DNA from: Allosaccharopolyspora coralli
GTDB lineage: Bacteria > Actinomycetota > Actinomycetes > Mycobacteriales > Pseudonocardiaceae
Direction of reading: 5' to 3'
Length of the DNA: 64,000 nt
Assembly (NCBI RefSeq): GCF_009664835.1
Contig: NZ_CP045929.1
Span: 248,001 to 312,000, forward strand
A program made the translations under genes and the position numbers. The notes below the pieces were generated by a model that did no database searches, was not told the origin of the DNA, and was given only the letters and a program-made list of their open reading frames with translations. How positions within the stretch are numbered: the stretch's first letter is position 1; the number at the start of each line of letters is the position of its first letter. Positions 18,564 through 28,030 of the stretch are shown here, one piece after another.

Positions 18564-19631
18564 TCAGCGGAGTTGCAGCGCGGCGCGCAGGGTCGCGGCG
18601 ACCTCGACCATCGCCTCGTGGAAGCGACCACCGGCCAACCGGAGATTGGCGAAGCCGTGGATGAGGTCGGCGAACCGGCGATGCACCACCCGGACGTCGG
18701 ACTGCCGCAGCCGCCGCACGTACTCCTCACCCTCGTCGCGCAGCGGATCGAACCCGGCCGTGACGACGTGCGCCGGGGGGAGATCGGTGAGGTCCTCGGC
18801 GAGCAGCACCGACAGCAGGAGATCGCCACGCCGGGCTCCCTCCGGTTCGTAGTGGCCCATGAACCAGTCCATGTCCTCGTCGGTGAGCAGGAACCCGTTC
18901 GAGAACAGCTCACGGGACTGCCGGCGGGTCGTGGCGTCCACCACCGGATACAGCAACAGCTGGAACTTCGGCGCGGTCGTGTCGTTTCGGGTCGTGTGGT
19001 GGGCGACCACGGCGGCGAGGTTGCCGCCCGCGCTGTCGCCCCCGACGGAGATCCGCTCGCGTGTGGTGCCGAGTTCGTCGGCGTGCTCGACCGCGTGGCG
19101 GAACGCGGCGAGCGCGTCCTCGGCCGCGGCGGGGAACGGGTTCTCCGGTGCGAGCCGGTAATCCACCGACAGGACCCGGACATCCGCCCGGGTGGCGAGG
19201 AATCGGCACAGGTCGTCGTGGCTGTCGAGGTCGCCGATGACCCAGCCGCCGCCGTGGTAGAAGACGAGCAGGTCACTCGTGTCGGTCACGGAGTGCGGCC
19301 GGTACAGCCTGGTCGGCAGCGAACCGCTCGGGGTCGGAACGTGACGTTCGGTGATCTCGACGTCGGTGATCGGGGTGTGTCCGAGCAGCTCGGCGCTGCG
19401 GCGCATGAGCGCCCGGGACGCGCCGACGTCACTGCCCGTCAGTCCTGTCTGGCCGGAGAGCTGCTGCAACCGCAGCAACAGTTGTGCGTCCAGCGCGAGT
19501 TCCTGGCCGTCGACGACGATCGGCGCGCGCGCCAGTGCCCGTTTGACGCCGTGGGGCAGGCCCAGCACGCAGCGCAGGACGGTTCCTTCCACCGTGGTCG
19601 AACGCGCGACCGACGTCAGTGTCTGCAGCAT
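18564..19631 (-). CDS. Alpha/beta hydrolase, hormone-sensitive-lipase family
   Basis: A 355-residue esterase/lipase-like enzyme. The oxyanion motif is FYHGGGWVIGD (about 125-128), the nucleophile motif GGDSAGGNLAA (Ser near 200), the acid in AGFDPLRDEGEEY, and the His in LIHGFANL. ATG 19631 has AGGAGGTG upstream. No signal peptide is visible. The substrate is unknown; short-chain esters are usual. The gene is convergent with the LuxR-type regulator, with the family D element between. Confidence 0.88.
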   Translation of the reverse strand: MLQTLTSVARSTTVEGTVLRCVLGLPHGVKRALARAPIVVDGQELALDAQLLLRLQQLSGQTGLTGSDVGASRALMRRSAELLGHTPITDVEITERHVPTPSGSLPTRLYRPHSVTDTSDLLVFYHGGGWVIGDLDSHDDLCRFLATRADVRVLSVDYRLAPENPFPAAAEDALAAFRHAVEHADELGTTRERISVGGDSAGGNLAAVVAHHTTRNDTTAPKFQLLLYPVVDATTRRQSRELFSNGFLLTDEDMDWFMGHYEPEGARRGDLLLSVLLAEDLTDLPPAHVVTAGFDPLRDEGEEYVRRLRQSDVRVVHRRFADLIHGFANLRLAGGRFHEAMVEVAATLRAALQLR

Positions 19632-19819
19632 CTGCCCACCTCCTGTGCTCTCGTTCACCTCGAAGCTACCCGTTGGTAATCGGTGACACGAGCCACGGTC
19701 GGTCACATTGACCTCGACCGCACTTCAAGTCGTAGCGTCCGAGCCGAGGACAGCCGGTGACCGGTGGAACTCCGCACACACCGAGGACAACCCCGACCGG
19801 GGATGGAAGGATCGTGAGA

Positions 19820-20377
19820 ATGACGGTGACCGTGGTGGGAATCGGCGGATCGGTCCGCGCCGACTCGCAGTCCGAGCGCGCGCTGCACGCGACACTCGCC
19901 GGCGCCCGGGACGCGGGCGCGAAGGTCCACGCCATCACCGGCTCCGCACTCGTGTTGCCCTTCTACGACCCGCACGTGCTCGAACGCACCGAAGTGGCGC
20001 GGGAGCTCGTGGACGCGCTCCGCGAGGCCGACGGGGTGCTGCTGTCCTCGCCCGGCTACCACGGCACCGTGTCCGGACTGGTCAAGAACGCCCTGGACTA
20101 CGTCGAGGACCTCCGTCTCGACGAGCGCCCGTACCTCGACGGGCGCGGCGTCGGGTGCATCGGCATCGCCCACGGCTGGCAGGCGTCGGTCACCACACTG
20201 CAGGCGCTGCGCTCAGTGGTGCACTCGTTGCGCGGGTGGCCGACACCGCTCGGTGCCGCGGTGAACTCCGTCGAAACCGAGCTCGGGCCCGGCGGGTCGT
20301 GCACCGACCGGAAGGTGGAGTCCACCTTGCGCACCATCGGTGAGCAGGTGGTCGAGTTCGCTTCCGGTCGCGGCTGA
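19820..20377 (+). CDS. NAD(P)H-dependent FMN reductase
   Basis: A 185-residue flavodoxin-like FMN_red family protein. The N-terminus VTVVGIGGSVRADSQSERAL is the FMN phosphate loop, and LLSSPGYHGTVSGLVKNALDYV is the family signature (GYHGTVSGLVKNALD). It probably reduces FMN or quinones with NAD(P)H. ATG 19820 has GGAAGG nine bases upstream. It is divergent from the hydrolase gene and about 100 bases before dps. Confidence 0.88.
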   Translation: MTVTVVGIGGSVRADSQSERALHATLAGARDAGAKVHAITGSALVLPFYDPHVLERTEVARELVDALREADGVLLSSPGYHGTVSGLVKNALDYVEDLRLDERPYLDGRGVGCIGIAHGWQASVTTLQALRSVVHSLRGWPTPLGAAVNSVETELGPGGSCTDRKVESTLRTIGEQVVEFASGRG

Positions 20378-20483
20378 CCGGCTGTGTTGAGAAACTCCGG
20401 ACTGGGTATCCGCGTGGTGTTGGACCGTGCCGGGTCCGACCGCACTGTGTGCTGTGTAGCCCTGTCCGGAGGGAGCGAGCGAA

Positions 20484-20984
20484 ATGGCCAAGAAGTCGGC
20501 TGCGAAGTCCCCGATCACGAGTTCGTTGAGTGATGCCGACCGGGACATCACCGGCAAGGCGCTGCAGGCGACTCTGGTCGATCTCATCGACCTGCACCTG
20601 GTGGCCAAGCAGGCGCACTGGAACGTGGTGGGCCGGTTCTTCCGAGACGTGCACCTGCAGCTCGACGAGTTGGTGACCGCGGCCCGTGATTTCGCCGACA
20701 ACGTCGCCGAACGGACCGCCGCACTCGGGGTGACGCCGGACGGCCGGGCGCGCACGGTCGCCGACGGCTCGGGGCTGGGCTCGTTCGAATCCGGATGGCG
20801 CCAGGACGAGCAGGTCGTCGAGGCGATCACCGCGAACCTCGGCGAGATCGTGCGGCGGCTGCGCGCACGCATCGACGAACTCGACAAGACCGACCTGGTC
20901 AGTCAGGACCTGCTCATCGGGATCGCCTCGAAGTTCGAGGAGGCCCACTGGATGTGGCAAGCCCAACTGGCGAAGAGCTCCTGA
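20484..20984 (+). CDS. dps: Dps family ferritin-like DNA protection protein
   Basis: A 166-residue Dps protein. The ferroxidase segment LVAKQAHWNVVGRFFRDVH then LQLDEL carries the His and acidic residues shared across two subunits of the dodecamer. The tail ends KFEEAHWMWQAQLAK. A lysine-containing N-terminus (MAKKSAAKS) could bind DNA. It oxidises and stores iron and shields DNA from peroxide. GGAGGGAGCGAGCGA precedes the ATG. Together with catalase and TerC it gives this region a stress flavour, but no shared control is visible. Confidence 0.92.
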   Translation: MAKKSAAKSPITSSLSDADRDITGKALQATLVDLIDLHLVAKQAHWNVVGRFFRDVHLQLDELVTAARDFADNVAERTAALGVTPDGRARTVADGSGLGSFESGWRQDEQVVEAITANLGEIVRRLRARIDELDKTDLVSQDLLIGIASKFEEAHWMWQAQLAKSS

Positions 20985-20993
20985 CGGAAGGTT

Positions 20994-21134
20994 TTGCGTG
21001 GGTGGTCGGGTGGCGGAACCTCTCCCGCCCTCCTCGCTGCGGGATCGATTTCTTGAGTAGCGGCCTACGCTGCGAAATCGCTGTCCTCGCGAGGAGGGCG
21101 CTGAGAACCTGCGGGTGGTCCGGCTGCGTACGTG
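20994..21134 (+). repeat. Family A hairpin repeat, copy 3
   Basis: Closest to copy 1: TGCGTGGGTGG, then GTGGCGGAACCTC, CCTCCTCGC/GCGAGGAGG arms, the GATTTC/GAAATC-type inner stem, GTAGCGGCCTAC apex, GAGAACCTGCGGGTGGTC. The outermost part of the left arm has drifted by one inserted base. It lies downstream of dps. Confidence 0.85.
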
Positions 21135-21195
21135 GTTTACCCGCCTTCGCAGGCCCGCCACACAACCGCCTACGTAGATCAGGCTGCGTACCTTC

Positions 21196-22260
21196 TCAGT
21201 GGGGCCGGGCGCGTTGGTATTGGACGGGCCAGAGGTTGTCCGTGCGGAGTTTGTCCGCCGCGTGCAGCACCCAGCGCGGGTCGCGTAGCAGTTCACGCGC
21301 CAGCAGTACCGCATCGGCCGAGCCGGACGAGACGATCTCTTCCGCCTGCTCGGGCGAGGTGATCAGGCCGACCGCGCCCGTCGCTACCTCGGCCTCCGAG
21401 CGGATCTGCCGGGCGAACCGCACCTGGTAACCGGACGAGACCGGGATCGTCGCGTCCGGCACGGCGCCGCCGGTCGAGGCGTCGACCAGGTCCACCCCGC
21501 GCTCGGCGAGCAGCCTCGCCAGCCGGGCAGAGTCGTCGCCGGTCCAGCCGCCGTCGACCCAGTCGGTCGCGGAAATCCGTGCGAACAGTGGGCGGTCCTG
21601 CGGCCACACCGCGCGAACAGCCTCGGCGATCTCCAACGCGAGCCGGGCACGGTTCTCGAACGAGCCGCCGTAGCGGTCGGTGCGGTCGTTCACCAGCGGG
21701 GACAGGAACTGGTGCACGAGGTAGCCGTGTGCGAAGTGCAGTTCGACCACGTCGAACCCGGCCTCGTCCGAACGCTGTGCGGCTTCGGCGAATCGGGCGG
21801 GCAGCGCGGCCACCTCGTCGGTGTCCAGCGCACGGGGCGCGGGAGCGTCACCGAACGACTGGGCGGTCGAACTCACCGTCTCCCAGCCGCCCTCCGCGAC
21901 CGGAATTCCGTGTCCGCCGTCCCAGGGGACCGCCGACGACGCCTTGCGTCCCGCGTGGCCGAGCTGGATGCCCGCAGCCGCGCCTTGTGCCCGCACGAAC
22001 TCGGTGATCCGGCGCCACGCGGCGACCTGCTCGTCGTTCCACAGGCCGGTGTCCCCGGCCGAGATCCGTCCTTCCGGAGTCACGGCCGTCGCTTCGGCGA
22101 TCACCAGACCGGCCCCGCCGGTGGCGAACTGGCCGAGGTGCACCAGGTGCCAGTCGGTCGGCACGCCGTCGGTGGCGGAGTACTGGCACATGGGGGAGAC
22201 CCAGGCGCGGTTGCGGATCGGCAGGGAACGCAGTTTGAGGGGTTCGAACAAGTGGCTCAC
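21196..22260 (-). CDS. NADH:flavin oxidoreductase, old-yellow-enzyme (YqjM-like)
   Basis: A 354-residue TIM-barrel FMN ene-reductase. SPMCQYSATDG carries the YqjM-type redox-sensing Cys (residue 25), LHFAHGYLVHQFLSPLVNDR holds the paired active-site His region, and YGGSFENRARLALEIAEAVR is the conserved barrel segment. It likely reduces activated C=C bonds with NAD(P)H. GTG 22260 (MSHLFEPLKLRSL) is chosen because the family begins there; no ribosome site is evident. It is divergent from a Crp/Fnr-type regulator with about 145 bases between. Confidence 0.9.
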   Translation of the reverse strand: MSHLFEPLKLRSLPIRNRAWVSPMCQYSATDGVPTDWHLVHLGQFATGGAGLVIAEATAVTPEGRISAGDTGLWNDEQVAAWRRITEFVRAQGAAAGIQLGHAGRKASSAVPWDGGHGIPVAEGGWETVSSTAQSFGDAPAPRALDTDEVAALPARFAEAAQRSDEAGFDVVELHFAHGYLVHQFLSPLVNDRTDRYGGSFENRARLALEIAEAVRAVWPQDRPLFARISATDWVDGGWTGDDSARLARLLAERGVDLVDASTGGAVPDATIPVSSGYQVRFARQIRSEAEVATGAVGLITSPEQAEEIVSSGSADAVLLARELLRDPRWVLHAADKLRTDNLWPVQYQRARPH

Positions 22261-22406
22261 GTTCGGTGGCAACAACGGCCTTCGGGGCCGACATTCCCTG
22301 TCCCGGTCCGTGGGACACCAGCGCGCTCGGTTCGCGAGTGACGGGCTCGGAACGGGGTTGCGCTGGCGCGCACACGGTGTGCGGGGATCCCGCTGACGGG
22401 GGTGCG

Positions 22407-23159
22407 ATGGGCATGGACGCCGAGGTCACCGCATCGCTGACGAGGAGTCATCTGGCAGGCGTGCCCTTCGCAGCGCTCGAGCGGCTCACCAGCGGATCGA
22501 CCGACCTCCAGCTGGCACCCGGCACGGTCTTCGCACCCGCGGCCCACGCAGCCGAGTACTGCTACCTGCTGGTACGCGGTCTCATCCGGAGCTTCCTGTT
22601 GTCCCCGGAGGGCAGACAGGTCACCGTCCGCTACTCCCAGCCGGGTTCGCTCATCGGGCTCGCGACCCTGTTCTCCAGCGGCCCGATCCCGGCTGGCCTG
22701 CAAGCCGTGACCGGCTCGCGAGTACTGCTGTTGGACCCGAAGACGGTCCGATCGCTGGCACGCACCGACGCCCGCGTCGGCCACGCGATGCTCGTCGAAC
22801 TCAGCGACCGGGTGATCATGTACATGAACACCGTCGGCGAGGTGGTGTTCTCCTCCCTGCACGACCGTGTCCTCGCGCACCTGCTGGACATCGCCGAACT
22901 CGGACGGCAGAACTCGGAACTCTCCGCCCGGATCAGCCAACAGGACCTTGCCGACCAGGTCGGCACCGTGCGCGAAGTCGTCGTCCGGATCCTTCGTGAG
23001 TTCCGCGCGGCCGGACTGGTCCGCACCGAACGCGACCGCATCGTCGTGCTGGACGTGTCCCGGTGCCGCAGGGAACTCGGCCGCGTTCGACAGGGAAGTC
23101 CACTCAGGACAGCCCGACCGTCCGGCGAGCGAAGTGGATCTCGGCCGCGACTTGCCTGA
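22407..23159 (+). CDS. Crp/Fnr family transcriptional regulator
   Basis: A 250-residue regulator with an N-terminal cyclic-nucleotide-binding-like beta roll (LVRGLIRSFLLSPEGRQVTVRY, quoted in part: SPEGRQVTVRYSQPGS), a dimer helix, and a C-terminal winged HTH (ISQQDLADQVGTVREVVVRIL). No conserved PGE-cAMP pocket Arg-Ser pair stands out, so the effector is unknown. ATG 22407 has only weak GGGGG upstream. The last 56 bases overlap the 3' end of the S9 peptidase gene on the other strand, giving a basic tail (SGERSGSRPRLA) that may be recently extended. It is separate from the housekeeping crp at 44 kb. Confidence 0.85.
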   Translation: MGMDAEVTASLTRSHLAGVPFAALERLTSGSTDLQLAPGTVFAPAAHAAEYCYLLVRGLIRSFLLSPEGRQVTVRYSQPGSLIGLATLFSSGPIPAGLQAVTGSRVLLLDPKTVRSLARTDARVGHAMLVELSDRVIMYMNTVGEVVFSSLHDRVLAHLLDIAELGRQNSELSARISQQDLADQVGTVREVVVRILREFRAAGLVRTERDRIVVLDVSRCRRELGRVRQGSPLRTARPSGERSGSRPRLA

Positions 23160-24945
23160 GCGTCTCGGCCACCACGAGCGAGCCGTGTCCGGCGTCGTAG
23201 CGGTAGAACTCGAACGGGATCTCCCGCTGTGCCAGTCGATCCAGGTAGTTCAGGATCTGTTGGATCGGGCAGCGCGGGTCGTTGTCTCCCGCCAGCACCA
23301 GCACCGGTGCGCGCACCGCGTCCACATAGGTCAGTGGCGAGCATTCCCGGTAAGTGTCCGGAATGTCGTCCGGCGCACCGCCGAACAGAGCCCGGTCGTA
23401 GGCGCGCAGCGGTTCCATCTCGTCGGCGTAGGCGGAGACGTAGTCGGCGACCGGGACCCCGGCGACACCACCGGCCCAGCGCCCCGGTTGTGTGCCCATC
23501 GCCAACAGGGCCAGGTAGCCACCCCACGAGGCGCCGGCCACGACACTCAGTTCGGCGGTCGTCACTCCTTCGGCGAGCGCCCAGTCGTGGACGTGCGCGA
23601 CGTCCTCCAGCTCGGTCAGCCCGGGGCGTCCCTCGATGGCGTCCCGCCACGGCGAGCCGTAGCCGGTAGAACCCCGGTAGTTAATCTCCACGACGGCGAA
23701 GCCCGCGTCAAGCCACGCCGCCCGGTACGCCGAGAAGCGGTCCTCGTCCGCCGCGTGCGGGCCGCCGTGCAGGTTGAACACCGTCGGCAGCGGCCCGTCC
23801 CCAGCGTCCTCCGGCCTCGACACGAGCGCGTGTACCGACTCGTTCGGGCCGTACGGGACCGGCACGAACACGTCCGACACGGGCGAGGAACCCGGCGGGC
23901 GCTCACCCGGGGGAGTCAACAACACCTGGTCGGTGCCGTCGTCGGACACCGTCCGCACGAGGCCGGGGGTCGCCGCCGACGACCAGGCGTACTCGACGGA
24001 CCTGTCCGGCCGCACCGACGCGCCGACGACCGTGCCTGCCGGGGTCGGCAGTTCGGCCAGCTTCCCGGACTCGAGGTCGTAGCGGTACATCGAGGTGCGT
24101 GCGTGGTGGGTGTGTGCGATGAGCAGCGACCGGCCGTCCGGGTACCAGTCCGCGGAGACCTCGCCCGGCAGGTCGAGGTGGATCTCCGTCTCCGTGTCGG
24201 TGGCGACGTCCCAGATCAGCAGCTCTTCGCGTCCCCTGCGCTCGTGCAGCACCAGCAGCCGCTGGTCGCCCCGGACGGGCGGGAACTCCAGCGCATCGAG
24301 GCCCTTGCCCTCGCCGTCCCGCTTCTCGGCGACCGTCGAGCCGTCCGCGACGTCGAGCACACGCAGCGCCGGGTGGCGGCTGTCGCCGTGCTCGGAGTGC
24401 GAGAGCACCAGCAACGACTCGTCCCACGACAGCGCCGAGAGCCCGCCGTCCTGCTCGTGGGCGTACACGACCTCGGGCTCGCCGCCCTCGCGCGTGACCC
24501 ACACGGTCACCCCGTCGTCGGTGGACATGCCGAGGCCGACGACCTTCTCGCCGAGCTCCAGACCCGCCGGGTAGCCGGCGTGGGTGGCGGGCAGCTCACG
24601 GACCCGCTCACCGGCGGGGTGGAACGGCTCGCTCACCCAGGAGCCGAACTCGTCGCCGTCGGTGTCGTCGAACCACCACACGCGCTCGCCGTCGGCGGAC
24701 AACGTGCCGTGGAAGGTGCCGTTCGGACGATCGGTGACCTGCCGGTGCGAGTCCGTGCCCCGGTGCCAGGCGTACAGCTCCCACGTGCCGCTCGCGTTCG
24801 ACACGTACAGGCTGCGGTCGGGATCGCCGTGGGACCACTGCGGCAGCGAGACCCGGGGGGCGCTGAACCGCGCGCGCCACCGCGCCTCCCGCTCGGGGTC
24901 GTCGAACAAGGAGTCCGGGATGATCGCCTTCGGGTAGGTGCTCAC
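23104..24945 (-). CDS. S9 family prolyl-oligopeptidase-type peptidase
   Basis: A 613-residue protein with an N-terminal beta-propeller (repeats such as SADGERVWWFDDTDGDEFG and YPDGRSLLIAHTHHA) and a C-terminal alpha/beta hydrolase domain. The catalytic Ser is in VAGASWGGYLALL (near 472), Asp in LAGDNDPRCPIQQ (near 554), His in DAGHGSLV (near 586). HGGPHA is the oxyanion segment. It should cut short peptides in the cytoplasm; no signal peptide is seen. The ATG at 24945 begins MSTYPKAIIPDS. The 3' end overlaps the convergent regulator gene. Confidence 0.92.
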   Translation of the reverse strand: MSTYPKAIIPDSLFDDPEREARWRARFSAPRVSLPQWSHGDPDRSLYVSNASGTWELYAWHRGTDSHRQVTDRPNGTFHGTLSADGERVWWFDDTDGDEFGSWVSEPFHPAGERVRELPATHAGYPAGLELGEKVVGLGMSTDDGVTVWVTREGGEPEVVYAHEQDGGLSALSWDESLLVLSHSEHGDSRHPALRVLDVADGSTVAEKRDGEGKGLDALEFPPVRGDQRLLVLHERRGREELLIWDVATDTETEIHLDLPGEVSADWYPDGRSLLIAHTHHARTSMYRYDLESGKLAELPTPAGTVVGASVRPDRSVEYAWSSAATPGLVRTVSDDGTDQVLLTPPGERPPGSSPVSDVFVPVPYGPNESVHALVSRPEDAGDGPLPTVFNLHGGPHAADEDRFSAYRAAWLDAGFAVVEINYRGSTGYGSPWRDAIEGRPGLTELEDVAHVHDWALAEGVTTAELSVVAGASWGGYLALLAMGTQPGRWAGGVAGVPVADYVSAYADEMEPLRAYDRALFGGAPDDIPDTYRECSPLTYVDAVRAPVLVLAGDNDPRCPIQQILNYLDRLAQREIPFEFYRYDAGHGSLVVAETLRQVAAEIHFARRTVGLS

Positions 24946-25076
24946 ACCACGATCCTGCCTGACACGAGGCGTGAAAGGGTGTGTGGGTCTTGGCGTTGGC
25001 GCTCGGGTGGCCGGTCTGCGTAAGCAGGGAAATCACATACCCACCGAGCAGGCCCTTCACACACTCATGCGAGGTG

Positions 25077-26426
25077 TCAGCTCACGCGGGTTGACGTGAC
25101 GCCGGGGATCTCACCGTTGCGGAACGCGTCGACGAACAGGCGGTGATCGTCGCGGACCACGTCGGCGTAGTCGCGGGCGAAGGCGGACAGCCACCGCACG
25201 AAATCCTCGTCCTTGCCGTTCACGGCGTCGGCGATGGCCTGCTCAGTGCTGATGGTGACCAGGTCCTGATCGGAGTCCGCGTCGGAGATGCAGTGCGCCT
25301 TGGCCACGGCACGGGCGAGCCGGTCGAGCACCGGCACGATCTCCTCGGGTTCGTTGAGCTCGCCCCAATCGAGGTCGGATTCGTACGGTGAGACCTCGTC
25401 GACCACGTAGCCGACCCCACCGAGCTCGGTGTAACCGAGCAGCGGGTCCGCGTGTGCCTGCAGCGCGCGTTGCGACAGCGCGGTGCGCTGGCCGTGGTGG
25501 CGGAAGTAGCCGCGGATGTGCTCGTCGGGCACGACCCGCGAGGGGGCGGCGACGTTGCCCTGCTTCATGGACAGCACGATGTCGTTCTCCAGCGCCTCGT
25601 TCGGGCCTTCGATGAGGACGCTGTACGCGGGCAGACCCGCGCTGCCGATCCCGAAGCCGCTGCGGCCGACGAGGTCTTTGACCGTGTAGGCGACCTCGGG
25701 CATCTTCCGGTGCTGCGGGATCGTGGTCAGGTAGTGCTGGAACGCCTCGCTGACCCGCGCGTACTCGTCGTCGCCGAGCCTGCGCACCCCGACCCCGTCG
25801 CGGAACCGCCGGTCGTAACCCTCGGTCTCGGTCATCGAGTCGAGCATTCCTGCCCGGCTGCGCAACCGGGCCTTGCGCAGGATGTGATGCAGGATGCCGT
25901 CGGTGGTGTCCAGCCGCAGCGAGAACTCGGACTCCTGCTCGCGGGAAACGAACCGGCGCACCTGGTCGAGATAGGCGTGCGCGGCGCTGCGCACCAGGGT
26001 GTCGATCTGCTCGTCGGGGAACGCCTTGCGCCAGCCGAGCAGGGCGATGCTCGCGGCGAAACGCTGCAGGTCCCAGGTGAAATGGCCGAGGTAGGCTTCG
26101 TCGAAGTCGTTGAGGTCGAAGATGAGCACACCTTCGGCGTCCATGAAGGTCCCGAAGTTCTCGGCGTGCAGATCGCCCTGGATCCACACCCGGCTGGTGC
26201 GCTCGTCGGCCCACGGATCCGGCAGCCGCGCCACGTCGGTGTAGAACAGGCACGCGGTGCCCCGGTAGAACGCCCACGGTGACGCGGCCATCTTGCGGAA
26301 CTTGGTGCGGAACGCCAGCGGTGCGGCCTCCATCAGGTCGGAGAAGGCTTCGACGAGCGTGTCGATGATGCGCCCGCGCCGCAGGTCCGGATCGTGGACG
26401 TCGAGAACGGGGGCAATCTCGTTCAT
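25077..26426 (-). CDS. DUF2252 family protein
   Basis: A 449-residue DUF2252 protein, distantly like aminoglycoside-phosphotransferase/kinase folds. The catalytic-loop-like QGDLHAENFGTF and metal-site-like LIFDLNDFDEAYLGHFTWDL are intact, as is SPWAFYRGTACLFY at the N-terminus. Function is not established. ATG 26426 is preceded by GGAAGGGAAC and matches the usual family start; the frame is open further upstream. The gene stands alone. Confidence 0.85.
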   Translation of the reverse strand: MNEIAPVLDVHDPDLRRGRIIDTLVEAFSDLMEAAPLAFRTKFRKMAASPWAFYRGTACLFYTDVARLPDPWADERTSRVWIQGDLHAENFGTFMDAEGVLIFDLNDFDEAYLGHFTWDLQRFAASIALLGWRKAFPDEQIDTLVRSAAHAYLDQVRRFVSREQESEFSLRLDTTDGILHHILRKARLRSRAGMLDSMTETEGYDRRFRDGVGVRRLGDDEYARVSEAFQHYLTTIPQHRKMPEVAYTVKDLVGRSGFGIGSAGLPAYSVLIEGPNEALENDIVLSMKQGNVAAPSRVVPDEHIRGYFRHHGQRTALSQRALQAHADPLLGYTELGGVGYVVDEVSPYESDLDWGELNEPEEIVPVLDRLARAVAKAHCISDADSDQDLVTISTEQAIADAVNGKDEDFVRWLSAFARDYADVVRDDHRLFVDAFRNGEIPGVTSTRVS

Positions 26427-26529
26427 TCTGGTTCCCTTCCAAGTGACCCGTGGTGACCAACGCCACCCTAGTAGCGGCACCGTGCTCGTTGAACGGACTG
26501 GGTCCGGAACCGACTGGGAGGGTGCTCTG

Positions 26530-26583
26530 CCTGGTCATGTACGAGGCGTGCCCTACGGGCACACAGGTCAGTTCCCCCATGCG
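26530..26583 (-). repeat. Family B MITE-like repeat, partial copy 3
   Basis: Read on the minus strand it begins GCATGGGGGAACTGACC and continues TGTGTGCCCGTAGGGCACGC, matching the left half of the copy at 57.4 kb. The right half is missing or too diverged. It lies between the divergent DUF2252 and TerC genes. Confidence 0.6.
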
Positions 26584-26713
26584 CCCTCACACGGCGGACT
26601 CGTCAGGTCGTCCGTAGGCTGCCTGCCGCGATGCCCGGAACCCGACCACGATCTTGTGGCCCGCCGACGCGGTACTGTACGGCGAGCCCAAACCGACCCG
26701 GGAGCGAGGAAGC

Positions 26714-27931
26714 ATGGCTGTGCCTGCCGTTGTCTGGTGGCTGACGATCGTGGGCATCGTCGGCCTCCTGGCCTTCGACTTCATCTTCCATGTCCGCAAA
26801 GCGCACGTGCCGAGCCTGCGCGAGGCGGCCGTCTGGTCGGCGCTCTACGTCGGGATCGCGCTGGTCTTCGGTGTCGGGGTGTTGGTATTCGGCGGCGGGA
26901 CCATGGGCGCCGAGTACTTCGCCGGTTACGTCACCGAGAAGGCGCTCTCGGTGGACAACCTGTTCGTGTTCTTGATCATCATCACCAGTTTCAAGGTGCC
27001 CCGTGAAGACCAGCAGAAGGTCCTGCTGTTCGGCATCGTGTTCTCCCTGATCGCGCGGACCGGATTCATCTTCCTGGGTGCCGCGCTGATCAACTCGTTC
27101 GCGTGGGTGTTCTACATCTTCGGATTCATCCTGCTGCTCACGGCGGGCAACCTGATCAAGCCCGGGGGCGAGGACAACCACTCCCAGAGCAACTTCGTGG
27201 TCCGGCTCGCGCAGCGACTGTTCCACACGTCCGAGCACTACGACGGGGACAAGCTGTTCACGATCGAGGACGGTCGCCGGAAGCTGACCCCGATGCTGCT
27301 CGTGATGGTCGCCATCGCGGGCACGGACGTGTTGTTCGCGCTCGACTCGATCCCGGCGATCTTCGGGCTCACCCAGAACGTGTTCATCGTGTTCACCGCG
27401 ACCGCGTTCTCGCTGCTCGGGTTGCGTCAGCTCTACTTCCTGATCGACGGTCTGCTGGACCGGTTGATCTACCTGAGCTACGGGCTCGCGGCGATCCTCG
27501 GGTTCATCGGGGTGAAGCTCGTGCTGCACGCGCTGCACGAGAACAACGTGCCGTTCATCAACGACGGCGAGCCGGTGAACGTCGTCGAGGTCAGTACCGG
27601 GCTCTCGCTGACCGTGATCATCGGAGTGCTGGTGATCACCGTCGCGGCCTCGCTGCTCAGCAAGAAGGGGCGGGCGCAGAACACGGTGTCGGCGGCCCGC
27701 AGGCACGCGGCCGAGTATCTGGAGGTCGAGAACGACCCGGACCGTCGCGAGGAGCTGTACGCCAAGCTGGTCGCCGAGGAAGAAGAGATCCGTGGCCTGC
27801 CGGAGAAGTACAAGAAGCAGATCCGGGAGGAGGAGAAGCTCATGGCTCTGCTCCGGAGAGCGCACGAAAGCAGGAAAGAGGCCATGAACGCCGCAGGCGG
27901 TTCCCCGGACGGTCCTGCGCCCCGAGAGTGA
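26714..27931 (+). CDS. TerC family integral membrane protein
   Basis: A 405-residue polytopic membrane protein of the TerC/Alx family, linked to metal (manganese) export or tellurite resistance. About nine hydrophobic segments are visible, with the signature acidic motifs EYFAGYVTEKALSVDNLFVF and DVLFALDSIPAIFGLT. The tail after about residue 335 is charged and coiled-coil-like (EELYAKLVAEEEEIRGLPEKY). ATG 26714 has GGAGCGAGGA upstream. No yybP-ykoY-type metal riboswitch was recognised in the leader. Confidence 0.9.
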   Translation: MAVPAVVWWLTIVGIVGLLAFDFIFHVRKAHVPSLREAAVWSALYVGIALVFGVGVLVFGGGTMGAEYFAGYVTEKALSVDNLFVFLIIITSFKVPREDQQKVLLFGIVFSLIARTGFIFLGAALINSFAWVFYIFGFILLLTAGNLIKPGGEDNHSQSNFVVRLAQRLFHTSEHYDGDKLFTIEDGRRKLTPMLLVMVAIAGTDVLFALDSIPAIFGLTQNVFIVFTATAFSLLGLRQLYFLIDGLLDRLIYLSYGLAAILGFIGVKLVLHALHENNVPFINDGEPVNVVEVSTGLSLTVIIGVLVITVAASLLSKKGRAQNTVSAARRHAAEYLEVENDPDRREELYAKLVAEEEEIRGLPEKYKKQIREEEKLMALLRRAHESRKEAMNAAGGSPDGPAPRE

Positions 27932-28030
27932 GGTGGGGTCGTTTACTGAACGATGGTCGCCGCGGACCCGGCTGAGCGCTCTTGAGCGCCTCGCGAAACC
28001 GCAGCCCGGACCTCGTGGTGGATCGTCGCG

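Noticed and set aside
16614-19679. A 1021-codon open frame on the plus strand across the LuxR-type regulator and beyond
   Set aside because: Arg/Gly-rich, low-complexity frame-shift shadow of two well-supported genes on opposite strands.
26590-26713. Metal-sensing yybP-ykoY riboswitch upstream of the TerC gene
   Set aside because: The leader is short and the expected core loops were not found.
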